Shown one piece after another: positions 10,501 to 22,447 of a stretch of 64,000 nucleotides of DNA (its first letter is position 1; every line of letters starts with the position of its first letter). Source of the stretch: Paroedura picta (taxonomy: Eukaryota > Chordata > Lepidosauria > Squamata > Gekkonidae); the NCBI RefSeq assembly GCF_049243985.1, contig NC_135380.1, positions 16,664,501 through 16,728,500 of the forward strand. The letters run 5' to 3'. The position numbers and the translations under genes are program-made. The notes beneath the pieces were generated by a model. The model made no database searches. It was not told the origin of the DNA and saw only the letters and a list, made by a program, of their open reading frames with translations.

Positions 10501-13500
10501 CGTGGTGACAAATGAAGGAAACGGGACGGGCCTCTCGTGAGCCAATCAGTACGTTTTCAATAGATTCTGAGCTGCAGAAATAGCAGGTGCAATTTCTCAC
10601 ATGAGCAATGGGGCATTTGAGAAACTTGCATAACCTTCTCCCTGGAAGGGAGGGAAGCCCTGGTCATGGAAGAGACCTCTGCAGCAGAACTATTCAGTGG
10701 ATGAGCTGCCCCTTGTGCAGATCGCAGTTGCTTTCGCTGGGGATGTTGCATTAAAGGAACTGCAACTGCAAACTTCAGTTCCAGAGAGTTTCTCTGCCGA
10801 CAGGCCGTGTCAAAAAGCTGCTGTTTTGAAATCTCTTTGTAAAATGAGTTGCGTATAATTTATAAGGCTGGGCCTTCTGCTTGGGGAAACACGGGTTGTA
10901 CGCTTCCTATCCCCAGCCACAGGGCAGAAGAACACACACAATAGCTGAAACAGCAGACTGTGCAGAATAAGCCCGGTGGTGTGATTTCTCTCCCTGCTCC
11001 TCCCTCCCCATGAACTGTAGACAGGGCAAGGCAGTCAGAATAGCTGTTAGAACAAGAGCTCTTAGGAATGGTTCCCCTTCAGGAACTTAGGCTAGTTGAA
11101 AACATGCAAGAGCTAGTCCGGTGGATTAGGAGGAAAGGATTCAAATCTGGCCTGAAGCTCGTTGGGCAACCTTGGGCCAGTCAGCCTAGCCCTCTTCACT
11201 GTGTTGGTGGGTGAGGAGGGGGAAATGGAATGGAAGAGAATCTGGTACTTTGCCCTGTGTTCTTTGGAGGAAGAGCAACGTTCAAAACTGGCAAGAAAAA
11301 AAAAAGGAGACCTATGAGATGCTATGCCTCTGCATGTTAGTAAGAGCTGAAGTGAGCTCCTTGGCCCTATAAGGTCTCATGTGTTCTGTTTACCCTGGGC
11401 TATGTAGAGCAGGATTTCATGAAACCCTGGGGTTGTTTTTTAAGATTTGTTAAATGTTTACATGTATGGTCATGTCAACCCACCCATCTCTCCAAAAATG
11501 GCCAGTGATGGGCCTGGAGAGGATGAGAAGGGGGGGGGGGGCTCCAGCTGGGCTTCCCAACCATATTATGCACGATCGTGCCACTTCCGGGGTTTCTCAT
11601 AGGCTGAAGAAGGTTTCAGGGGTTTCACAGCGGCAAAAAGGTTGAGAAAGGCTGATGTAGAGAATGAATCTTCTTGTGTGCTAATATTAGTGTTATAGAG
11701 ATATAAGTGGGGACCCACAATAAACTTGCAGGGAGGGGGCATTCCTACGCCTTTGCTTTCCTCTATCCACCACTGCACCCTTTACAGTCTTTCCCCTCTT
11801 TCTTCCCCACCCCACTTCAAGTAATACTCTCCCATTGCCTTACCCCCAGCCCTTCTCAAACATTCCCCCCCTTTTCAATCTGCTCCCTCCTCCTGTCCCC
11901 CCTGCTTTTCCTCCCCAATCTCCCTCCTTTCTGCTCTCCCTTCCCTAAGACAGTCTTCCCTTCTTTCTTTTTTCTTCCCCCTCCCTGAGACAGTCCCCCC
12001 CATACATCCTTTATAGGCATCTACAGCATATTTTCAACGATGTGTATGTTTATTGCTTTAAATAAATAATCCATCATTAAAAGAGTTCATTTTGTTGGTG
12101 ATACAGAGGTGCTATCTAGGCCAATGTCTCAATGCGCTGTTAGCCCAGCCGGGATTCTGAGAGAGTTTCTGGTCATATTTTCTTCTATTGATGACAACAT
12201 CTCAGAATCATGGAGTTGGAAGGGACCTCCAAGGTCAGCTAGTCCAACCCTCTGCAGGAAATTCACCATTTTTAAAAAATTTCACCTTGTATTATTTCCT
12301 TATATATTATATACAGATGGCAAAAATTAAGACCCAGCTGTTAAGGTAGCGAAATTTTATACACTGTGAGAAGGCCAAGAAAGTTTTTGTTTTCCCATTG
12401 TTGTATCATGCACAGGTTTTCTGTCTTTGCAAAGGGCTTCTTTGAGTTTTGTATGGACAGGTGACCTGAAGAAGAAGAAGAGTTGGTTCTTATATGCCGC
12501 TTTTCCCTACCCGAAGGAGGCTCAAAGCGTCTTACAGTTGCCTTCCCTTTCCTCTCCCCACAACAGACACCCTGTGGGGTGGGTGAGGCTGAGAGAGCGC
12601 TGATATCACTGCTTGGTCAGAATAGCTTTATCAGTGCTGTGGCGAGCCCAGGGTCACCCAGCTGGCTGCATGTGGGGGAGTGCAGAATCGAACGTGGCAT
12701 GCCAGATTAGAAGTCCGCACTCCTAACCACTACACCAAACTGGCTCTCTACCTGTGTAGATAAACTAACTTGCAAAGGCCCGCTCATTTGGTGGCATGTT
12801 GAGGCCTTTCCTGGAATGCTGGCTTGGCTCCAAAAGCAGGGGATGGATGCATTTAAGCTTGTATTTCACAGGAGTACAGATTAAATAGTCTTGAGGAGAT
12901 GATAGGATGACTGTCAAAGCATTCAACCAGCCATCGGAGCAATTTGTAAGGCTTGGAGTCGAACTGTGGGGCCTTAATCTCTTACGCAACTTAACCGGAT
13001 TCAAGGAAGGCGAGTAGAACCTTTGCCAAAACAAAACCTCCAGTGGGTCTTGTGATCGGCTCTTCCGTATGATTCCTGGCGCACGAAAGCGAAAGACAAA
13101 CATCAATTAGTTAAATATTTCCTGAAGTTTGTTTATCTGCGAAATAGCATGACATGTTTTCTTTTCTCTCTCTCTTTTTTTGGCAGACTGATAGGTTTAG
13201 CCCTTCGCATTTTTTTAAAGCTTATATCCTGCTTTTTTCTGTAAGACCGTCAAAGTGACTTGCAGCATACATTAACTTCTTCCTCTCTCTCAACCTATTA
13301 GCTTCCTGGTGGTCTGCCCCAGATGTTAATTCTTCGGGAGCTGTGGAGTTGCAGTTATATAAAGAGTGCATGCTCTGTAGCAGTGGTCCCCTCCAAGACC
13401 ATCATTGGCCATTTTGGGAGGAGTCAGTGGGTCAACATGACCATATGGTCATATCACCCAATAAATGTCCATCAATTTAAATATATATATATATACACTC

Positions 13501-16500
13501 CCAGTCATGGAATGATATACACTGTACTCTAACAGGTGATTTAGTTTGCATGGTGTCTTCTGTTTGGAGGGTATGAAGTTTGTAAGTGCATTAGCTTGTT
13601 GCAGCATTTGCTCCAGGGTAGGTTAGCTTTGTCTCCCCCGTGTTGCCTTGAAAGAGGAGGGTTGGCGTTTTTTTCACTGGTCTGCTGTTTGCAGCCGTGC
13701 TTCAGCTTGCAGCCAGCTGACTGTGAGCGGCTATTTTTGTGGGATACATTAACACCTATTTGGTTGCAGCAGGATCAAGAGCCTTGTGGTGCCTTAAAGG
13801 TTTTCTGATTTATTGGTGGCATGGTTATGGCCTAAAACCGTGGGAGGGAGCATGGCTGTGTGCCGGCACACATGCTGTGCATGGAGAAGATCCCCAATGC
13901 AAATCCCTGATGCTTCCAGTTGAACACACACACGAAACAGCATACTGGATAAGAGTATTGGGCCATCAGGGTTGGTATTGTTGGACTGGCAGCAGCTCTC
14001 CGGGGTCTCAAGTAGAGGCATTTCACATCCTTTAAACTGGAGACGCCAGTGATTGAACCTGGGAGCTTCTGCATGCAAAGCAGAGGCTGTTCCACTCAGC
14101 TGCAGTTAAAGGACCATGTCTTGAACCTGAGTGGCCATTGCCAGTCACAGAGGGCATTGCTGGCCTTGACAGAACAGTGGCCTAACCCTGTAGGGTTCAG
14201 GCAGTCCTCTGCAGGATGAATGTTATCCTCCATCCTCCGGAGAGATATGTATACAAAAGAGAGGAAGGTGGTAAACACTCTGGCCCAAAGGCCACGAAAT
14301 GCAAATGGCACAGCCTGTAACGGCGCTAAGTATAATCTCAAACACGTACAAGATACGTACAAGATAAGCACAGTACTTCACAGCAACACAGTTTGCAGTG
14401 GAGTATGTGTGCGATCCAGGTCGCTGTGAGGAAGAAGAAGTAACAAGTGGGGTTTTCTCCACCAAGATGACAAAGGCCAGGAATTTCCCTTGTGCCACTC
14501 TGACACGGAGCAAGATTCAAAGTTCCCTTGTAGGGCAAGAACAAAGGAATGACTTGATAGCCATTGCATGAACAGCTCTGGAGATAAATTTCTGGTGATG
14601 CACAAGATAGAAAGGCAGGTGAAGCCAGACTGGGGAGCCCTGCCTTGTGGCATGAGCAAAGTCTTCCCTAGGAAGATGTCAGTTGTTGAGTTTCTGGGAG
14701 GAGTCAGATAATCAGTTCCTCTCTCGGTAAGGCCGTAAGCACAGCTAGTGAGAAGCCGTTCTGGGAGGAGAAAGCTGGAGGAGTTCATTTGTTGAGTTCA
14801 TTTATAGCCCGCCTTTCTCCCCGGTAGGACCCAGAGTGACGTACCTTGTTTTCCTCTCCTCTCCAACATGTGTGAAAGGGCTTTTTTCATGTTCCATGGC
14901 CTGAATATAAAGAAGACGAAGAGTTGGTTCTTATATGTCGCTTTTCCCTACCAGAAGGAGTCTCAAAGTGGCTTGCGGTCACTTTCCCTGTGAGGTAGGT
15001 GAGGCTGAGAGAGCCCTGATATTCCTGCTCGGTCAGAACAGCTTTATCAGTGCTGTGGGGAGCCCAGGGTCACCCAGCTGGCTGCATGTGGGGGAGTGCA
15101 GAATCAAACCTGGCTCGCCAGATTAGAAGTCCACACTCCTAACCACTACACCCCCAGAGCAAGTTTTGCTCAAAGCCCAGTAAAGAGATGTGACGCTCCC
15201 ATATCTGGAATGGGAGAGATGTGGGTTTGGGCGCATTCCTTTCACTGTAGGGTCAGCAAGTCCAGCTTTCAGGCTTTCTAACAGAGGCTTTCAGAGAATG
15301 GGGTGAACCTTATCTAGTCTGTTTCCTGACAGCAGGGAAGTGAGAGCAAGCCACAGGGCAGAACCAGCTCCCTTGTTTTTTGTCTGATAAGGACAAACGT
15401 TATTTGGCTTCGTAAGCGATGATTGTGTAAGCCGATTGTCACAGAGCCCCTGCTGACAGAAGTGTAGAGCTTTCACTAGGGATACTTCTGCAGGTGTTGC
15501 CGTGCGTAAATGGGCATTGATCCATCAGAGGGAGAAAATAACCCCACTGGCAGTGCCTCAGCGGGGTTAGGCGGCTGGTCACCAGCCCTATTTGTGGTTT
15601 GTTTTCAGCGATCTCGGGTTGCTGTTAGGAAGCTTGCCCATATGACCCATGGTCTTACGCAAGCATGGATCGCATGGAGAACCAGCCCTTCAGTGCATGG
15701 CACAATCTGGAGAAGACGTGGCGTGTTTGGCTCTAAGCAATCCAGTGCAAATTCTTGTAAAGCAGTGTTCTAAGGTGTACCCCAAAAGTCACATCTTGTG
15801 TGTGATGGTAGAGGGGGCATAACATGGCTATTCTGGGCTGCAGGGCCTAGGAGATGATGCAATGCAAGCATGGCTTCTTTCCATTGTGCCATATATTTAC
15901 CTACCAAGTATTGTCTTGCATTCAGATTGGAGGGATTGCAGGCCCCTCCTTTTAAATAACAGCATGCAGGAATGTCCATCTTTATGGCAGAATTGGACTG
16001 TAGTCAATCGTTGTCATAGGTTCTGTGAAGCCAAGAAATCCATTGTGTATTGGCAGTAACTGTTTCCGTTTCATTTGAAATCTACGTCTTAACATTTTTA
16101 TCCCACACTTCCTTGCAGGGGCTCAGGGCAGCTTGCATGGCTTTCCTTTGCCCACCCTTCCATTTCATCCTTACGACAACCCCATGAGGTAGGGACCCAA
16201 AGATTGATCCTCTAAACCATCCCTCTCGGCCTTTTTGAGCCTTTGGGATTCTGAGATGGTATGGTGGATGCAGCCACAAAATGGATGTCTCAAAATGGCT
16301 ACCGAAGGAGGTGGAGCAAGCCATAAAATTTCTGCTTCAGCTTACATTCAGTAGCACAGAGAAGATCCTTTGTGTTGTGGTGGCAGCTCGCTACCAAAAC
16401 AGTCTTTCGAAAAATCTGCACGGCCAGTCAGAAGCCCCACTTGGTCACCACCCACTTTTAAAAACAAATTGGTGGGCCTCAGGAAAGGTTTGGTGGTTGT

Positions 16501-19500
16501 CATGGCACTCACGGACACTACACTGGGGACCCCTGACCTAAACTGTGGCTCAGATGTGGAGCAGATGCTTTGCGTGTGGGAAGGTCCCAGGTTCTGTCCT
16601 TGGCATCTCCAGTTAAAAAGATCTCAACCAGACCCTTCTTTCTGCCACAAATTTTTGTTTAGCAAGCGGTGTCGGTCACTTAGCCTTTCTTCCCCTGTCT
16701 GCCAAATTATGAGGGTGAGCAAGGTCTGACCTTCCAGAAGAGCTGGACAAGATGGCCCTTATCGGAATGTCCACAAAGTGCTAATTTTATCCAGTCAAAC
16801 AGCTTCCTGGAAGGCGAGTCCCTCGCCTTCTCCTGCTCTCAAGAAAATATGCCGTCGCAGTTGCTAGCTGGATCTTGCTACATAGCTGGCCCAGGCATTT
16901 CCCCAGCCTTGGATGGAATTACTGAACATATAAAACCACCTTGCCCAATCAGACACTTGATTCATCTGACCTTTGGCCATCAGGGCTCTGAAGGGTCTCG
17001 AGAAGAAAGTGTCTTTCCTATTGCCCGTTACCTGAGCCTTTTCCGTGCAAAGTGCATGTGCTTTTCGACAAAACCACAGGCCCTCGCCCATAAGCTTGGC
17101 AAAAGCAGGAACCTTTCTGATGTGGGGCTGAATCTTCTTGCTGAATCTTCATTGGTAGGTTTCCAACAGCATGTTCCCATTGACTGACCTGAAGCTACTC
17201 GGGTTTGTTTGTGGAGGTCTGTTTGGCCGAAGGCCAATGCGGATAGCATCTCAGGTTACCTGGAGCCCGACTCTCCCTGTTTTCCTATTATTAAGTGTAT
17301 TCTCCTTGAGGACAGGGAACCGTCTGCTTTTGCAGAGGTTGCTGCAACACGCTGTGTACTGTGATGATGCTGGGTGAATAACCAAGGGAGTCCTCTTGGG
17401 GTATATCCCTGCTGGTGATGCGAAAGGTCAGGCTGGGATTCAGAGAACTGCGCAATTGTTATTCCTCATTGCCCGTTCAGCGTCCTGACATGATACTGTG
17501 TGGCAACCGGCTTTTGAAACTGAGGGCAGTTATCAGAAAGCCAACATTATGGTGTGTTTGTATGGGCTTTTCAGAGAATTAAAAAAACACACACACACAC
17601 ACTGAGTGTGCCCAACCCTAACGCCTGTTCAGTTTTTCTGAGAACTAAATACTTTGGGGCAGGGGTAGTCAAACTGTGGCCCTCCAGATGTCCATGGACT
17701 ACAATTCCCAGGAGCCCCTGCCAGCGAATGCTGGCAGGGGCTCATGGAAATTGCAGTCCATGGACATCTGGAGGGCCACAGTTTGAATACCTCTGCTTTG
17801 GGGTAACTGTTTACTGAATCAAGGACCCAAAAGGGTTAAGGAATGTAAACATGCTGCCTTCTATAATATATAATATAGATAAAATGCGTAGATCATTAAA
17901 AATGTACAAGCATACATGTGTTTGCTTAATGTATGCCTGATCCCTGTATGCTGTTGTGCCGAGATGCTTTTGGTCCTTGTTTGAGATTTTAGGAATTGAT
18001 TCTGCATGTGAGGCCTTGTAATGTTTTTAACTTCCTTTGTAATGAATACGTGTATTTTCGTAGGTCTGAACATTGTTGTTTTAGGTAAACACCGTGGTGG
18101 TTGTTACATAACCTTCCTCTCAATCTCTATCCTGTCTATGGATTCCTGTTTAGTCCTGCCCATTCTCTAAGGAAGTCAGGTACGTTCTTCCTCCCCCTTT
18201 ACCATTGCAACAGCTTTGTGAGGGTAGAGTAGGATGAAAGACAGGAACTAGTCCAAGGTCATCCAATGGGCCTTGTGGCTGAGTGGGAGAGTTGAACTGA
18301 AGTTCCCTTGATCCTCTCTTTTATTTTGTTTTCAGTAGGTGACTGAGTGAACTGTACTTGGATAGGTCAGCTGAACCATGCGCTAAGCAAGTTAAACATA
18401 AAACACTCGCCGTTCCTGTATTGACTTTGGAAAGCAGAAATCTACTGCATGCGTCTCCCGAGACCCTAACCTGCCCTCCCCAATAACATTTTCAGAAAAG
18501 TTTACATTCCTAGCCCCATCCCACCCCCAGGTTTATTTGCCCTGGTGCTAGGTGTCTGGGGGAGTCAACTGGATCACTGGGTATGCAGCTGCGGGCGCCT
18601 GAATGTAAAAGCCAGGAACGTTGTCCTCTGGCAACCCTGTGGTGAAATGTCCTTGTAAATAGCTGATATGCTGACAACGCCCCCAGCCGGCCTTGTTTGC
18701 AAAGGTTCTAACAGTTGGCATCTGTAACCACCGACAAACCTTGTCGTCTCCAAACGCTGATTAGGTGCCCTTAATGTTGGGCGGAGGCCCGAACAGGCGC
18801 CTCTGCCAGTGTAAACCGTAGCCTCCCTCCCGCTTGATCCGTGGAGATTAACCAGTTTTGAAAGGCAGTACGTGTGTTGCAAAATAATTCAGCAGAGAGT
18901 CTTCAAAACCAGGTGCCTGGTGGTAGGAGCACATGGCAAGGCCTTCCGAATGCTCTGGAGCAGGGGTAGTCAACCTGTGGTCCTCCAGATGTCCATGGAC
19001 TACAATTCCCACAAGCCCCTGCCAGCAAATGCTGGCAGGGGCTTGTGGGAATTGTAGTCCATGGACATCTGGAGGATCACAGGTTGGCTACCCCTGCTCT
19101 CGAGAGAGAGGGATTTCTCCCTCATCCCAGTCTTCCACAAAGAGCTCCATAGTAGCTTCTCTTGCCTTGCCTGAACCAGTTGTTGAGTGGGCACAAGAGG
19201 AATCCTTACCTGTTTCAGTGAAATGCATATATACAATGTGTTAATATGGCAGATCAGCAGATTCAAAGGCCTTTCATGTGTGAGATTGGTCCTTATTTTG
19301 TTCCAGATGTAAGAAGGCTAAGAGATGGAGCCACTAATCCAAGGCTTTGTAGGGACAATGTTTACATCATTGGCCTGAACACACATGACATGAAAATGCA
19401 TGCAATGAATTCTTGATAGCATTGCAAAGAAGAAGAAAGCCGCATCAGGAAACAGGTCCCTTTGAATGGGGAAGTGCTTAACTTTTTCTTCCAACCGTAA

Positions 19501-22447
19501 TTTCTGTGCTCCTTTGAGGAACACAACACTTGTTCCCCTTCACTGCCCTCTATTGGATTGTAGTTAGGCTACGGATCAGAACTCACACCCAGGGTTCTTG
19601 CAATTTGTCCTTCTAGGCCAGCCTTTTTCAACCTTTTGACCGTGGAGAAGACCCTGAAATAATTTTCCAGTCTTTGAGGAGCCCTGGAAGTGATGTCACC
19701 TGGCCACACCCCTGCCACTCTGCTGGAAATGACATCACTACCCGCACCTTTAGCCCTCCTTTTGCTCCCTTCCCTCACCTTTACTACTACTATGACAGCT
19801 CTGCAGCATATAAATCAGAAAGAAGAGTAGGAGCTGAGAAGACAGCCTAGAAACCCCCCCCCCCCATATCATGCCACTTCAGAGCTCTCACGGACCCCTT
19901 CAGAACTCCTGCAGACCCCCAGGGGTCCACGGACCGCTGGTTGGGAATCCCTGTTCTAGCCACTGCAGCTGCAACGGTTGCCTTCCTGGGACCGATGAAG
20001 CAGGATCAGAGCACTGCGGCCTACCGAGTCAAGCCCCTTTTTATTAGCAGATGGTAGCATTTAGGCTCTGAAAGGTTCCAGTTGCAGGCTCTGTTCATTT
20101 GTAAACGGCAGACCTTGAGGGGGGGAGAGTCTTTTCTCCAGTCCCGTTCCAGATATTGTTTTGGGTACAATTGCTGTGTCGAGGTGAAATTCCATTGAAG
20201 CACATGAAGGACTTTTCAGTCCTCCTCCTTCTGCTCTGGGTAGTCCCAAGTGCAAAGCAAACAGTGTGCCTCAAACATATTTCCAGATCAGATTGGCGGC
20301 AGTGCAGGGATCTTAATTTCCAGAGGCATCTCAGTCTTCCTCCTTACTTGCTGTTGCTTCTCTACAGTTTTGGTCACAGCTTTCCTTCACATACTAGTCG
20401 TCCTTCAAGGAACCTCCAGCTCTGCCTTAACTTCTCCTAAACTTTGTATCTGCAAAAGGCAACCGTTTGTTCCTGTATGGGAGGTGGTGTGGAATGAGCT
20501 TCAAAGGAGCCTGTCTGTTTAATTACCCCAAACATGTTGCAGCTCAGTTAGATGCCATGACTGCGTTGAAAGGTGGCGGACATATCTGATGGTTTTTAGA
20601 AGAGTGGGGGCAATTTGGGCGTGCTCTCATTGTGCTCAGTCCAAACAGGTCTTTTTGTTTTCCCTCTAGGGTCATTTGGAAGCAGCTGGCTGTGTGTGTT
20701 GTTTGTGAGCTGCCTCCTTGGAGTTCGGCATCTTCTCCCTCCCAAGTCTCTGCCTGTTTTGCACTGCTTCCATTTCTCTTAATAAGGCAGCGAATGAAAG
20801 TGTAACTGTTACAGTCAGCACTTTCCCAAAAAGTAGGCACTTGCCTAATGCATAGCAAGGTACAGATGGGTAGTTGAACCACGATTGGCACTTAGATCAC
20901 AAAAGCCCAAGCTCAGTACAGCTGAAGGAGGCCCTATGAGCTTGTCCTCTCTCTTTCTCTACTTCTGTTCTCTTGAAAACTCAACTTTGTGCTCTGAGAC
21001 TCAGCATTCTGGCTCAAGGAGATACCTTTGTGTGCAGCACCCTGCCCTCTGGTGTCCAGCCCTCTACATGAAGCCTTGGCTCAGCAGCAGAGCATTTCCT
21101 TTGCATGCTGAAGGTCCAGGTGTCATCCCCAGCACCTGCAGAACCCTCACTGCTAGCTGTTGAGTGTTTTTGCAGCTTTGGGGGGAAAGCTGTTGCTAAC
21201 AACAGGCTGGAGATGCAAGACCAGCCGAGGACATGATAACTTGGTTCCCATGATGAGGAGGACTAGAGTTTGCGCCTCTTTTCTTGGAATTACGGCAGAT
21301 TGCATGACCTGTGTGCTCAACAACTATGTGTGAGAATGCACACAAATGTATTATGTTAGTTGCTGTCCAGCAGGAAATAAGATGTGCACCTCCAACCAAA
21401 AACAGCTATTTCTTTGCCAGTTGGTGGGAAACCCTGTGATGAATTAAGGTTGTGTTTTCCCTTCCAGGTACACGGATCATTTACGACCGTCATTTTTTAA
21501 TGGAGTGTCGCAATTCTCCAGTTGCCAAAACGCCGCCATGTGATCTTCCTGACATTCCAGGCGTCACTAGTCCGTGTGCAAAGGAACTGCGATCTGAGAC
21601 CAATCATGCTCACAACATGGAGGAGAAACCTGGCATAGGTGAGTGGTTACCTGTGGCTAGCACTATAAAAGGGCTTTTATTGCCTCGTTCAGACAGGCTG
21701 CATGAGTCGTGTGTGTGTGTGTGCGCATGTGTGTGCGTGTGTGCATGTGTGTGTGCGTAAGTACCTGCCTACCAGAGATTACCCAATACATCTCTGTTCT
21801 CTCCTGCTGTTTTCGTCAGATCAGTGACACCTGCAGAAACATGCCTGCTAGATGGGTGCAACATGACACCCTTTCAATGTAACCTTTTTCAGGAGTAAGA
21901 CTGCTTATTTCAAAGTTAGACCCAGGGGAAAAAAGTATGCTGCAGCTTGGTGTCGTGGTTAAGAGTGGCAGCTTCTAATCTGGCATGCCGGGTTTGTTTC
22001 GCCTCTTCTCCACATGCAGCCAGCAGGATGACCTTGGGCTTGTCACAGTCCTGTTAGAGGCTGTTCTCACAGAGCAGTCTTTCTCAGGGCTGTGGATGAT
22101 GGGACCACACAGGATTCACTACCATAGCCAAAACTGCTGAATCCCTTAGCCAGAAGGACGCATTTGAGGGGGGCTTGTACCTTTTGGTTGACAGGAGCTT
22201 GAAAGTGCAAAATCCTTCACCTACTTAACCGGTGCTGTCAGAAGCTATCCTGTTTCCTCTTGGCTCTGACTGCATCGAAGGCTGCCAGCCAGTTTGACTG
22301 CAGAGAGAAGGGGGCAGGCTGCTAACAGGCAAACAGGTGGGCCGAAATAATATTTGCAAGGGCCCCACATGTGTGAAGTCTGGACCTGACCCATATTCAT
22401 TTTCTTCTCCACCAGGTGACGAAGCCCAGTTTGACATGGATATCTAA
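7391..22447 (+). CDS. EIF4EBP1: EIF4EBP1, eIF4E-binding protein 1 (complete, 3 coding exons)
   Basis: Encodes a 122-residue 4E-BP, the cytoplasmic repressor that blocks cap-dependent translation by binding eIF4E and is released when mTORC1 phosphorylates it. Coding exons are 7391-7556, 21468-21638 and 22416-22447. Both introns are phase 1 with GT-AG ends. Visible motifs: paired S-T-T-P-G-G / G-T-T-P-G-G priming sites (Thr44 and Thr53, equal to human Thr37 and Thr46), the eIF4E-binding motif YDRHFLM (residues 61-67, YxxxxL plus hydrophobic), R-N-S-P (Ser72, human Ser65), K-T-P-P (Thr77, human Thr70), and a C-terminal TOS motif FDMDI (118-122). The human RAIP motif reads RDIP (19-22). The sequence MECRNSP after the binding motif and the ASH2L neighbour point to 4E-BP1 rather than 4E-BP2, although KTPPC and D-E-A-Q-F resemble 4E-BP2. 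The start is the first ATG after the CpG-rich promoter and gives a family-typical N-terminus. Confidence 0.95.
9175..9254. mobile_element. Palindromic hAT MITE (copy 3, internally deleted)
   Basis: 80-bp copy with both ends and a perfect 8-bp duplication CCTTATAG. The centre of the hairpin is missing. Confidence 0.88.
9906..10041. mobile_element. Palindromic hAT MITE (copy 4)
   Basis: Full-length copy; flanks CTTTAAAG and CTTTAAAC match at 7 of 8 bases. Confidence 0.88.
11125..11290 (+). mobile_element. MIR-type SINE, degraded
   Basis: GGATTCAAATCTGGCCTGAA and GGCAACCTTGGGCCAGTC, the CORE motif. The tail has decayed. Confidence 0.55.
11410..11654. mobile_element. hAT-type non-autonomous element
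   Basis: Begins CAGGATTTCATGAAACC and ends GGTTGAGAAAGGCTG. It is flanked by a perfect 8-bp duplication ATGTAGAG. It carries a G run near 11530 and has no coding capacity. Confidence 0.75.
12203..12270 (-). mobile_element. CR1 LINE 3' tail fragment
   Basis: CAGAATCATGGAGTTGGAAG then CTAGTCCAACCCTCTGCAGG. Tail only. Confidence 0.75.
12469..12750 (-). mobile_element. MIR-type tRNA SINE, reversed
   Basis: Near full-length: GAAGAAGAAGAGTTGGTTCT tail to AACCACTACACCAAACTGG head. Confidence 0.82.
13935..14105 (-). mobile_element. tRNA-Ala-headed SINE, reversed
   Basis: TGGAGACGCCAGTGATTGAA and CTTCTGCATGCAAAGCAGAG read in reverse as a tRNA-Ala(TGC)-like head. Body GGACTGGCAGCAGCTCTCC is shared with the copy at 57.45 kb. 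Confidence 0.7.
14907..15150 (-). mobile_element. MIR-type tRNA SINE, reversed, with internal deletion
   Basis: Same family; about 40 bases around the CCTCTCCCCACAACAG segment are missing. Confidence 0.8.
16220..16537. mobile_element. Probable hAT-type non-autonomous element
   Basis: Left end CTCGGCCTTTTTGAGCC and right end GGGGACCCCTG with internal AAATGG repeats suggest a hAT MITE. Flanks CTCTAAAC and ACCTAAAC match at only 6 of 8, so the exact ends are uncertain. Confidence 0.5.
16548..16765 (+). mobile_element. tRNA-Ala-headed SINE
   Basis: GATGCTTTGCGTGTGGGAAG then GGTCCCAGGTTCTGTCCTTG and GCATCTCCA, resembling tRNA-Ala through its 3' CCA. Confidence 0.65.
17660..17795. mobile_element. 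Palindromic hAT MITE (copy 5)
   Basis: Full-length copy with a perfect 8-bp duplication CTTTGGGG. Confidence 0.9.
18961..19096. mobile_element. Palindromic hAT MITE (copy 6)
   Basis: Full-length copy; flanks CTCTGGAG and CTCTCGAG match at 7 of 8 bases. Confidence 0.88.
19619..19953. mobile_element. Second hAT-type non-autonomous element
   Basis: Ends CAGCCTTTTTCAACC and GGTTGGGAATCCCTG are hAT-like terminal inverted repeats. Flanks TTCTAGGC and TTCTAGCC match at 7 of 8. No transposase coding is left. Confidence 0.7.
21066..21190 (+). mobile_element. tRNA-Ala-headed SINE, degraded
   Basis: TGGCTCAGCAGCAGAGCATT and CCTTTGCATGCTGAAGGTCC then TCATCCCCAGCACCTGCA. Head only. Confidence 0.55.
21468..21638 (+). 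CDS. EIF4EBP1: EIF4EBP1 coding exon 2
   Basis: Acceptor is CCTTCCAG|GTACACGG; donor is ATAG|GTGAGT. It is 171 nt long, so it stays in frame if skipped. It carries the eIF4E-binding motif and the Ser72 and Thr77 phosphosites. Confidence 0.95.
21709..21757. repeat. (GT)n microsatellite in EIF4EBP1 intron 2
   Basis: Imperfect GT run with GC and AT interruptions, 70 bases past the exon 2 donor. Confidence 0.85.
21941..22070 (+). mobile_element. MIR-type tRNA SINE, 5' half
   Basis: TTGGTGTCGTGGTTAAGAGT head and CTTCTCCACATGCAGCCAGC. The 3' half is missing. Confidence 0.7.
22416..22447 (+). CDS. EIF4EBP1: EIF4EBP1 coding exon 3 with stop
   Basis: Acceptor is CCACCAG|GTGACGAA. It encodes the last ten residues, ending in the TOS motif FDMDI and TAA at 22445-22447. 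It is too short to be found by ORF length; exon phase and the family C-terminus identify it. Confidence 0.93.

Larger units (their letters stand above)
7557..21467 (+). other. EIF4EBP1 intron 1
   Basis: 13.9-kb intron. Its first 150 bases stay GC-rich. It contains hAT MITEs, SINEs and a CR1 tail listed separately. Stretches 7800-9160, 10050-11120, 12760-13900, 14110-14900, 15150-16200, 16770-17650, 17800-18950, 19100-19600 and 19960-21060 show no coding sequence. A pyrimidine-rich tract lies near 11760-12000 and an (AT)n run near 13480. Confidence 0.7.
21639..22415 (+). other. EIF4EBP1 intron 2
   Basis: Holds a (GT)n microsatellite near 21709-21757 and a plus-strand MIR-type SINE near 21941-22070. 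Nothing else is recognised. Confidence 0.7.

Noticed and set aside
12483-12710. Repeated 60-100 codon frames beginning M-V-L-I-C or similar at several places
   Set aside because: They are translations of the MIR-type SINE and recur wherever it does; not genes.
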